This document shows positions 34,497 to 43,266 of a DNA stretch of 64,000 bases, in pieces. The stretch lies in NCBI GenBank assembly GCA_030248215.1, contig JASANG010001452.1:124001-188000 (forward strand), in the 5' to 3' direction. The position numbers and the translations under genes were made by a program. The notes below the pieces were generated by a model that saw only the letters and a program-made list of their open reading frames with translations, had not been told where the DNA came from and searched no databases. The stretch's first letter is position 1; every line of letters starts with the position of its first letter. This DNA comes from Enoplolaimus lenunculus (lineage: Eukaryota; Nematoda; Enoplea; Enoplida; Thoracostomopsidae).

Positions 34497-37400
34497 TTAA
34501 AATTTCAAAAACACTTTTTCAAACTATAATTCTGGCAACGGAGTTGCCAGATCACTTATAGCAATGTTTTACCATAAACTCATTCAATCTGTAACAACAG
34601 GCTTGTCTTAAATTACAGAACTCAGTTGAAACAAATTTAACAAATTTTGTGAAACGGAAATTTTACTTGATAAGTTATGACTATAACGTGTTAAGGATAA
34701 TGGCATTCGTAGCCTGCAGCGGTGACAGATAATACTGCAGTATTCTTCCGTTATACTTTCAGCATTTATTTCCAATAGCGGATCCAGAAAAGTCTAGCGG
34801 AGGCACGACATTTTCAATCGCGAAACAAGGAAAGAAGGTCGCGAACGAAAGCAAAGATATTTGCGAGCAAGCATAACGAGTGAGAAAAATACTGCAACCT
34901 CTGGAAGCGAATAGGTTCTTCTTAAGCCTGCCAAAAAACATTTCTTTTTCTATTATCCTTCCACTAACTTTTGGAAGAATCCCCATTATACCTTTGTCAT
35001 GAATGCGGTCCTGTTAAATACGCATCGTTTTGAATAAATATATTTTGTCATTGGGGTGCTGAGCCACCACTAGCCGGATTCCATTTGGCTACAGCCCTCC
35101 AATTTTTGCTAACCAAATACTGAAAAACTTACGTTCGTCGTGGACGCAGACTTGTAACCGACCATCAAACTTTGTTCCGGGAGCACACGGGCGTCGTATC
35201 CATTTTCCACAGTACTGACTAAAATAAATACACGATCTGTGCTGCTAGTGACTATTACTAGACAACTCAATTTGTACTCCTATTCGAAAGAATATTTCAA
35301 ATTCATTTTAGATCCAGGAATTTGAGCTCAAATTTTCAAGATTGAAGCCGCTTAGTAGCGCCGCTTGTTAAAGGCTTGATGTGCGAGCTGAACACAAACT
35401 CAAACAAAAAAAATCAAAATCCACCAAAAAAAAAAAAACCCCCCCAAACAAAAAAAAACCAAACACCAAAAAAACCACAACACACCCACCAAAGGTGCCA
35501 GTCAATTGTCCTTGTGAGATTTCTATAGTTTTTGTTATAGTAAAAAACAAACATACTTACCCTGGGAGTGTTGGAACACACTGCATAAATCCCCGTCCTG
35601 CAGGCTTCAATGGTGCCAACATCCAACTGCAACGACCACCTCCAGCTGAAATTTTACACAACAAATCAAACCAAAATACCATCATTTAATTGGGGTATCA
35701 CGGCTAATTCGTCGCTAGACAACTCGTCGCTCAGCAACTCTACAATTTGTATTCGTAGCTCATTAAGGACTACACTTAGGATTACGCTTAGATTAATTCA
35801 TAGGCTTTATGACTGTTGCCGACATATTGTCGGGCGACAAACTGTGTCGTATATTCTATAAATGGTTATTGAGTGTTGGGCATATGTTTGGTGTTTGCAC
35901 TCAAACGAAAATATTTACTACGCAGAATGATATATTGGTAATTGACTTTCAAGGTGAGTTTGGTAAAGTCATTAATACAGTGTTTAAAAACCAGATTTTT
36001 TATTAGATTATTTAGTTACCAACACGTATGATTTGTGTCAAAATTTGCAAAATATTAATGAAAAAATAGCGTTTCCAGAAACCCTAATAGTTTACTTTAT
36101 AGCGTTTAGGTAAGATACCTATTCATTTTAGCGTTTATCCGCTTACAAAAAGTGTTTTGAAAGATGCTGTTACGTTTTAAATTTCGGCCAATGTAAAGAA
36201 CAGGGGCGGAACCGCATTATAAGCATATTCCTAAGCCTAAGCCTAAGCGTAAGCGTAAGAGTGAGCATAAACCTAAGCCTAAGCCTAAGCCTAAGCCAAG
36301 CAAAAAATTAGACTAAAGCTTAAAATTATTCTGTTCTAGTGCCACAGAAAAACGTTCCACCCGTGATCTTTACATGGGCCCAAATTTCGATGTATTTTTA
36401 CACGATTTCTTTATAAATCACAATTTTACAGCCTTGGACCAATAAAACCCCGTCAGGAACGCATGTCTTGGTTATAAGTATAATCGTTAGAAACTGAACC
36501 TTGTGGACAAGGCCTCGCGACAACTGGCTGAGGACATTGAGGTTCTTCTGGCAAACATTGTGGTTGGCAGGGAGGTTGAATACACGCCGGCTAAAACACC
36601 AGAAAACACACTGTATTTTTCAAACAAAATTAGTGTTCATGGAACTGAAAAAGCACTGGTACCGGTAAATATGTTTAATACCACTTATCTGTTGGATAGC
36701 ATAATCTTTAGCAGCGGCATTGGCACAGTAGGAGCTATATAATAAGTTTAGAATGCTAACTTTGTCACTTGCATGCCGTTTAGGTGGAGTGAACGAGAAT
36801 GGAGTTGTAAGCTTTGTACAACCAATTTAAATCCCCATTAGCCCACCTGTCTACATACACGGCATATATATATACAAATGTATGTGGTGCAGCTATTTAA
36901 ATGACACTGTCTAACAACTTAAACTTGAATTGTAGTTTAATTAAACTTGAAAATCAGTTAAGTAAAACTTAAATGTCTGGACAGACTAACTAAACTGGAA
37001 TTTTAATTTTTACGTAAATTCAAGTGTTTTTATGTTTAACACGAGTTTAACTAATCTTATTTTTAGTTTAAGTAACAAGTGCAGTCGTGTATCTAAGACT
37101 AAGAGTTCATTAAGTTTAGCTTAAACTGAAAATATGTAAGATTTTAAATGAGTTGAAACGTAAACCTACTTGTAAGCTTAGTTGATCCGGAACGTCAGTT
37201 TAATACTGGTGGATTAGCTTAAGCTTAAATCAAGTTAGTTTAAGCTTTGAGAGAGCAGTTCATACTCATGAGTTGAACAAGCCAATAAAACTATATTTAA
37301 CGTTATGTGGTGATATCTGAGCTACACTAACTGCGTTTTTTATACCATTAATCCATCTGTCTGTCTGTCGCAAGTGTGGATTTTGAACAAAAAACAATAA

Positions 37401-40400
37401 ATGATATTTATATTTACTTAAATAGTGTTGAATACTGCTTAACTACAATCAAAATTAAATATATGGCTAAATGTAACCTGGCATGGTGGCGTTGGGCACG
37501 AAATTGGCTGCGCAACAGGTACTGGTTCAACGTAAGTCTAAAATTAAACAAAACTGGTCAGATAAGTATTAATGGAGCTCACATCCCCCGTAGAAAAGTT
37601 CCACCCATAAACGCCATTTGTGTGCGAAAGCGTTGTAGGTCCCGCTTGAAAATATTTGGCACGCTCCAATACGTGTTCAGCTGTATACACTCATGGTGTG
37701 AGGCGTAGCGTTGTGTAGTAGAATTATTTCTCTACTTGGAATAATTTTTGGTCGAGAATATTGTCTCTTTGTGATGTGCTACCTTATTAACCCTTTCTAA
37801 CATGAATGTTTTCAATTTCATATGAGATGCACTGTTAAAGTAAGATTCGATCCCCAGTCTCTCGTGCGGGAGGCGTTTACGATGACCACTCAGCTATAGG
37901 TGCTTGACGCTCGAGCCCGAGGGGGCTCTCACGTCTTGTAGAGATTTTGCACTACACATATGTGTTAGAATTGTTAAACACTGCTCACAGTGTCTGTGTT
38001 GTCATTTATTATTTGTATTTAGTTGTTCATAGTATACCTACTCTATGAGTTAAAGGGTCATAGATAATAACTGAGAATTTTTTCCATTAACCCTTTTTCA
38101 CATGAATATTTTCAATTTCATATAAGGTGTAATTTTAAGGTAAAATTCGATCCCCAGTCTCTCGTGTGGGAGGCGTTTACGATGACCATTCAGCTATAGG
38201 AGCTTGACGCTCGAGCCCCAGGGGGCTCTCACGTCTTGTAGAGATTTTGCACTACACATATGTGTTAGAATTGTTAAACACTGCTCACAGTGTCTGTGTT
38301 GCTCATTTATTATTTGTATTTAGTTGCTCATAGTATACTCTATGAGTTAAAGGGTTAAGTACATACAATGCTTAGTACTCAACAAGACGTGCAAGACCTC
38401 TCGAACTCAAACGTTAAGCTGTTCGGGTCAAAACGATAATTTCATTTTCATCATTTAATCGGTCGTCACAGGTTTGACTGAAAAGTTGACACTAGATTTC
38501 AGTTGAAATTGCATAAATTCATACAAGAACGAGTTCTGCTATGACCTGCAAGTTTACAATAGCCATAACCCGACATTAACTTGGAATGTGTGAGGGCGTA
38601 CTACAATGCTAGGAAAGATTTTGTGATAAAATGATAAGGTGTCCTGCGAATTTTTAATTTTGAAATATTGCTACCAATTTTTTCAATACGTAGCACTTAG
38701 CGTTAGCTGTGTTCGTATAATGCTAAAATTAAGTTTGGTGAAAATTTAGTACATTTTTTCATTATGTTTTGATATAATTTAGGAAAACAAAAATCTCCTA
38801 GGATCGACACATCTCTACCCACGAGTGCAACGCAAAACTAAAGATCAGCCTTTATTACTAAAATTGCATTTGGTTTCTAACTCGCTTCGCTCGCCAGTTT
38901 TTCTACATTGTTCCACTTCCGTTGGAACTCTAATTATTTTTAACGTTTTTAAAAACGTTTGCACTTCAATGTAAAATTTCATACAGTAAAATTGTATAAA
39001 AAAATAAACACGCATCTGGCTTGTTGTTCGTTTCTCTAGGAAAATCTCTTTCAATTGCTACTCTTGTAGCTCATGGTTAAACAGATTTCATTTCACTATA
39101 TAAACGCATGCACTTGTTTCAAATTGTTTATATTCTGCCAGAAAAAAGTTAAATGGCTTCAAAGTTAACTTGAGGAATGTTTTATATTTTAACACGATTT
39201 GGACTATCTGCGATATTATTTTCACATATCTCAAAAGATAAAAACTGTCTTTAACAGCAAATGTTGATAAAAACGTAACATCAAAAAAAAATTAAAGCAA
39301 CAAAACTCACTTGACATGGCGGCTGTGGACAAGCAGTTTCAATTGGCTGCTGAAACCAGTTAAAATTTGTGCGAACACATTTTTTTCACGCTTTGGCCCT
39401 TCTCCTCAAATCTGTGCCTTTACCTATTACCGGTTTACTTACATTAGGTTTTCAAATAAGCAAACCCCGACAGCTCAAGATCGCACCAAAAGTAGGATAA
39501 CCAAATGCCAAATATTGGCCAAATTTTAAAGTTCTCCATCGGATAGTTCAATATTTAGAGATGCTATGTCAACTTTGGAATGGTGCAATATACGTTTTTA
39601 ATATACTGTATTGATCCGAATAAGAGGGGGTAATAAGAGGTGGCTTCATTTTGAGTCCGAAAAACAGAAAACCGTATCACTAGTAAGAGTCCGTCAGCGG
39701 ATAGACACCATAAACCCAAATTAGAGTAAAGAAATGTCACTTATCCCAAATTGTAGTACGTAAATGAGTTCAACACCAAATATTGTTGAGTTCAACACCA
39801 AATATTGTTGAGTTCGAAACTTTAAAGCATACTTGGTACTTTTGAAAGTACATTTTAAGTATAATCTTGCATTACCGCTGATGGTTTTAATACAAGACAA
39901 ATAAACGTTTAACTCGACGGCTAGTTGCAATATCGAATATATTAGTAACGAAGGGCGAGTGAAAAATAAATAACAGTCCGTAACCGAAACACGGGGACCC
40001 ACTGGAGAGACCAAATAAATATCAGTATCACCCTCTTATTCGGGCCACTACAGTAGGCAAGGTTTGAGACTTTGGCTAAGAGTTTAAATGTGGAATCTCT
40101 AAATTGTCTTGAAATCTTGGAAACGGAATAACAATATATCCTGTATACCACGCTCACCAAGTTGTCTTATGCCATATAAATACTTACAACATAACTCTGT
40201 TGAATGGGCTGACACTGCATTGGATATGTTGCGCAATACGATTGTTGCATACGTCTAACGCTGCTCACATGCCTGCACATCCTTGATTCTGGCGAAAACC
40301 ATTTGCCGTATTTGCATCGCATTTTTGTCCAAACTCCAATTTGTTTCCTTCAAATTTGTAAATTTATTTAATTTTATTTTTTATAAAATTATCTTACTTA

Positions 40401-43207
40401 AACCAAGAGTGGATGATGTCCACCTTGCAGAAGAGTGTGCAACTACTTGGGCTGTGCATGGCACAAAGTGTACCAGCACGCGTTGCATTTTTGCTCGACC
40501 CTCCCTGATTTGGGGGAGGGTAGTCACCACTTAATCGACATAGTAAACAAAGGAGTTAAAACATAATCGGAGCGACTTTAGCTAAAATTCAAAATATTGG
40601 TTCAACGATCCCCCCCCCAAATAAGGGGGTGGGCCAAAAACGCAACGCGTGCCGGGTACATTCTTTAATACACAGAATGTAACCAGTTGCACACTCTTGT
40701 TATAAAGAGTGATCATCCACTCTTGCTTAAACCAAGAGTGCATGCAGGCCCGTAGCCAGCTCACCTTGCTAATGGTTACTAAAAAATTTTCAGGGGGGGG
40801 CATTCAAGGGATTTAAATGAGTTACAAGCAAGGTTGAAAACTCTGTAGGGGGACCAAAGTTTTCCAGGGGGGCTGAGCCCCCCTGCCCCCCCCCTTGGCT
40901 ATGGGCCCGAGTGCACGATACAAGAGTATGCCACGCTTGGATTTCCGCATGATACACAATGTACCACCGGGCGTTGCGTTTTTGAGCGACCCCCAATATT
41001 TAGAGGAGGACGCTGTCACATGCAATATATCTGAATTAAACAATAAGCGGGGCTTTTTTTGAAGCCGGATACGTAAAGTGCCAAGGTTCGCACAGGTTGA
41101 ACTGCCTCTAAATAAGGGGGGTGAAAGCCAAAAACGCAGCATGTGCTGGGTACGTTCTTTTCTACACAGAATGCACCCAGTTGCACACTCTTGTAAAAAG
41201 AGTCATTATCGACTCTTGAATAAACTCAGAAACAATTCGCTTTAGTTTTTTGGCTGAATAGTAAACACTTCCAGTAAATTGAACACAAAACTTAACGATA
41301 ATTTGCGCACAGCTCAAAATCAATGTATTATATGTCGGATTTTGAGTCGATCTACCCATTTTGTTGAAAATTATGTTGGGTATACTGCACAAGTTAAAAA
41401 ATTCTACGCATAGTGTCTGTTCATATTTTCGTAAAATTGACATATTTATTAGATACGCTTAAAACACTGACAACAATTTCAAAACACAAACGACTCGTCT
41501 TCTTCAGCCATCAATTGAAAACCTAAAATTTGGGCATTTAGCATTTATAAGTCTAAAAGTTTCAGCGCCGCTTACCTTCGGCTACTTTTGACTTATAATA
41601 AAAATTATTCTGGCTACTTGATTTGATAAAACTGCCCGTGACTGTGGTAGGAACGTCCTAAGATCAACACAAACAGGGAATCACACATTTTCAAATCGAG
41701 CATATTTTCGCCGACACATGGACTCTGTCGTAATATTGTGTAGTGTAAACACACTTACCAAGGCCAAACGGCAAAATCATTAACGGGCACTTTACACATA
41801 TAAAACAAATGCGGTTCGTCCCCTGCGACAGGAAACTTGTCAATGCTACAGATTTGACCTTCGAAAGCTGAATTTGAAACAAACTGTGTTGATTCATGAA
41901 CGCCGTTTGACTGAAATAAATTGTCGCCAAAATTGCTTTTGATACCTGAAATTATGAAGTGGAAATATAACAACAGATAACGTGTCAAATGTTTAGAGAC
42001 GGACAATCTAATATCATAGTACACCAGGCGAGGTAACCTTTTGGAGTGGTGGATGGTGCGTTTCTAGCTTTGGTGGTCTTCGTCTCGCACCTGCATGCCA
42101 TACTCATGAGATTTTGTGAAATATGCTCACGTCCAAATAAATCGAAGCATACCGCTTGGATTGGTCAAATAAGCTAGTGACAATTTATTTGAGCATAACT
42201 TTTATTTAGTTGTATCAACATAATTAATCGTTATCGAAACCTGTACCATACGCCATACGGGGCTCTGAACGAGGCCAAAACAAACAGATCTCTAAAGACT
42301 GCATTTTAAATGTTTTTGTTAAAAGATGCTTTATTGCGCCTATCTACTTGTACAGCAAGTTTAATATTAAGCACTAAAAATGCCACTCGTCTGTTTTTAA
42401 CGTTCTCTTACGTTACCCAAAAATTAACCAATCAAAGCTAAAGTTTTATGTTTTGATATCCGAAATCCTATATTTAGGGTAGCGACCCGAATAAGAGGGG
42501 AGTGGAACTGATATTTATTTGGCCTCTAGAGAGGGTGCCACCCCCCGGTTATTCGGTTATCGATTGTTATTTAGTTTTAACTTGCCCTCTGCCGCCCTTC
42601 GTTACTGATATTATATCCGGTGTTGCCACTGTCCGTTGAATTAAACGTTTATTTGCCTTGTGCCAATAGCTTGAGCGACAATACAAGGTTATACTTAGGA
42701 ATGTAATTTCAAAATTTAAGTACGTTTTAAAGTTTCGAACTCTACTTTATTTGGTCCTGGAGTCATTTATGCACTACAATTAGATATAATTGACATTTAT
42801 GAATTCTAATTAGGGTTTAGGAACTCTATCCGCTTACGGACTCTTTAGGGATACGGACTCTTATTGACTGGGAGTTGAAATGTGTATCCTCCCTTCTTAT
42901 TACCCCCTCTTATTCGGGTCACCACGGCAATTGCAAAACATACATTTTGGACATCCATCTCAATGTGTAGTGCATGAAAAGTTGCGAAAAAACAACACCG
43001 TAGTAAAAGGATGCGCTTAGATACTCAAAATCATGCGGAAAGATTTTTGCGATAATTTTGCAATAATCAATAGGTTTTTGATGCTAGCTTTATTACAAAA
43101 TATTGAACTACCAAGTAGAGAGTGCACGTACTATTAAAATCGAGACTACCAAACACTGATAGTACCAGAGACGATAACAATACAGAAACAAGGTGTAGAT
43201 GAGACAT
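34366..43207 (-). CDS. Gene A: secreted chitin-binding-like/EB-like protein, 284 aa
   Basis: Eight exons (listed separately) join in consistent phases 1,2,0,0,1,2,1 to a 284-residue protein. Residues 1-20 form a signal peptide (MSHLHLVSVLLSSLVLSVFG). Residues 58-112 form a chitin-binding-like (CBM14/peritrophin-type) module with Cys 58, 76, 99, 112 and core VWTKMRCKYGKWFSPESRMC. Residues 126-184 are a Pro/Cys-rich linker (PQPPCQPACIQPPCQPQC). A second module has Cys 190, 207, 216, 224, 237. Residues 248-278 form an EB-like module with PIGPCN, QCPGQAVC and a final CC pair. Every exon was recognised by its match to gene B. Chitin-binding-like and EB modules occur in nematode extracellular proteins; a cuticle, eggshell or gut-matrix role is inference. 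The C-terminal stop is 34366-34368. A start further upstream in the same frame is possible, but the internal Met gives the clean signal peptide. Confidence 0.85.
35133..35218 (-). CDS. Gene A exon 7 (second half of module 2)
   Basis: 86 nt from CTATTTTAG-type acceptor to GAAC/GTAAGT, phase 1. Encodes QYCGKWIRRPCAPGTKFD and LQVCVHD, nearly identical to gene B exon 13. Confidence 0.92.
35405..35495. repeat. A/C homopolymer tract in gene A intron 6
   Basis: Fills much of the 342-bp intron 35219-35560 and resembles the tract at 28890-28990. Confidence 0.8.
35561..35645 (-). CDS. Gene A exon 6 (first half of module 2)
   Basis: 85 nt from AAATTTCAG to CCAGG/GTAAGT, phase 2. Encodes GGGRCSWMLAPLKPAG and GFMQCVPTLPG, against GGVCSWMLAPLLPNG and GYLQCVPKLPG in gene B; lacks the seven-residue DKSIGGQ stretch. 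Confidence 0.92.
36192..36374. mobile_element. hAT-like MITE carrying TTAGGC repeats (gene A intron 5)
   Basis: Inverted ends TGTAAAGAACAGGGGCGGAA (left) and, reversed, TGTAAAGATCACGGGTGGAA (right). CAGGGGYGGA is a common hAT-type terminal motif. The interior at 36230-36297 is the cleanest TAAGCC array of the window (four consecutive GCCTAA units), followed by GACTAAAGCTTAAAATTATT. Relatives lie at 61.76-61.92 kb and, less clearly, 32.4, 52.86 and 25.75 kb. Confidence 0.65.
36500..36590 (-). CDS. Gene A exon 5 (Pro/Cys linker)
   Basis: 91 nt from GTGTTTTAG to CAAG/GTTCAG (a GT donor with a poor context), phase 1. Encodes PACIQPPCQPQC and PVVARPCPQ. One uninterrupted exon here covers what gene B splits into exons 10 and 11. 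Confidence 0.8.
37376..37708 (+). CDS. Doubtful 110-codon ORF in gene A intron 4
   Basis: Open plus-strand frame with a Trp/Arg-rich middle (WWRWARNWLRNRYW). It lies antisense in the largest intron of gene A. The opposite strand is also open over about 100 nt before a GTGAGC. No family recognised; probably chance or a transposon remnant. Confidence 0.15.
   Translation: MDFEQKTINDIYIYLNSVEYCLTTIKIKYMAKCNLAWWRWARNWLRNRYWFNVSLKLNKTGQISINGAHIPRRKVPPINAICVRKRCRSRLKIFGTLQYVFSCIHSWCEA
37787..38058 (-). mobile_element. tRNA-derived SINE-like element, tandem copy 1
   Basis: On the minus strand, CACCTATAGCTGAGTGGTC (A-box region) and GGGGATCGAATC (B box) give a tRNA-like head. Both ends carry TTAACCCTTT / AAAGGGT in inverted orientation. 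272 bp, same length as the next copy. Lies in gene A intron 4. Confidence 0.75.
38087..38358 (-). mobile_element. tRNA-derived SINE-like element, tandem copy 2
   Basis: Nearly identical to the previous copy, 300 bp downstream, with a better pair of TTAACCCTTT and AAAGGGTTAA ends. The A box reads TAGCTGAATGGTC here. Related plus-strand copy at 14288-14529. Confidence 0.78.
39311..39349 (-). CDS. Gene A exon 4 (Pro/Cys linker)
   Basis: 39 nt between TGGTTTCAG and CAA/GTGAGT, phase 0 at both ends, encoding QPIETACPQPPCQ. It corresponds to the end of gene B exon 5 (NNCPTPPCQ). Confidence 0.8.
39604..40055. mobile_element. T1 MITE, copy 5 (gene A intron 3)
   Basis: 452 bp, TA at both borders (39604-39605, 40054-40055), ends CTGTATTGATCCGAATAAG and GGGCCACTACAG. 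Same orientation as copy 1, with a short internal duplication (GAGTTCAACACCAAATATTG twice near 39768-39812). Confidence 0.82.
40188..40347 (-). CDS. Gene A exon 3 (second half of module 1)
   Basis: 160 nt, acceptor AAATTTGAAG (weak pyrimidine tract), donor TATGTT/GTAAGT, phase 0. Encodes GVWTKMRCKYGKWFSP and QQSYCATYPMQC, against GVWTKMKCKPGRWFSP and RSFCATWPNYC in gene B. Confidence 0.88.
40397..40740. repeat. Foldback element 1 (gene A intron 2)
   Basis: Arms starting AAACCAAGAGTGGATGAT and ending GATCATCCACTCTTGCTTAAACC mirror each other over about 130 bp, including GAGTGTGCAACT / AGTTGCACACTC and GCACGCGTTGC / GCAACGCGTGC. Spacer about 60 bp. Confidence 0.7.
40741..41226. repeat. Foldback element 2, interrupted by another repeat
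   Basis: A second, more diverged copy of the same foldback (ACAAGAGTATGCCACGC on the left, GTTGCACACTCTTG and CGACTCTTGAATAAAC on the right). Its left arm is broken near 40747-40909 by the CCCGTAGCCA repeat. Confidence 0.6.
40747..40909. repeat. CCCGTAGCCA repeat, copy 1
   Basis: Starts GGCCCGTAGCCAG and ends CTTGGCTATGGGCCC, with a GGGGGGCTGAGCCCCCC hairpin inside. Relatives at 49191-49300, 56877-56960 and 60242-60413. Confidence 0.65.
41759..41945 (-). CDS. Gene A exon 2 (first half of module 1)
   Basis: 187 nt from acceptor ATAATTTCAG to donor CCTTG/GTAAGT, phase 2. Encodes NSAFEGQICSIDKFPV and GDEPHLFYMC, closely matching gene B (NAAFEGDICNIHKFPV, GDEPHLFYLC). Shorter than gene B exon 2, which carries an added Asn-rich part. 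Confidence 0.9.
42475..42928. mobile_element. T1 MITE, copy 6 (gene A intron 1)
   Basis: 454 bp, inverted relative to copy 5. Ends AGCGACCCGAATAAGAGGGG and CCCTCTTATTCGGGTCACCA. Interior landmarks all present (GGTCCTGGAGTCATTTATG, TATCCGCTTACGGACTC). Confidence 0.82.
43132..43207 (-). CDS. Gene A exon 1 (signal peptide)
   Basis: 76 nt from ATG 43207-43205 to donor AATA/GTACGT, phase 1. Equivalent to gene B exon 1 (73 nt, phase 1) in length, phase and role. Confidence 0.75.
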
Positions 43208-43260
43208 TTTGAGCAAATATCCGAAGTCCAACAAATAAGGACTTTTCGTAAAATACAAAA

Positions 43261-43266
43261 TTTATA
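43261..43266 (-). promoter_or_regulatory. TATA-like element upstream of gene A
   Basis: Minus strand AAAATATAAATTTTG places TATAAA about 54 nt before the proposed start codon. Position fits a core promoter with a short leader, but AT-rich DNA makes such matches common. Confidence 0.35.

Noticed and set aside
35610-35861. 83-codon plus-strand ORF
   Set aside because: Antisense to gene A exon 6, whose splice sites and match to gene B are decisive.
36503-36742. 79-codon plus-strand ORF
   Set aside because: Antisense to gene A exon 5.
39430-39545. Gene A counterpart of gene B exon 4 (FGYPTFG-like minus frame)
   Set aside because: A good GTAAGT donor exists at 39430, but no acceptor and frame combination gives a match to ELQAAFIPPFGGK.
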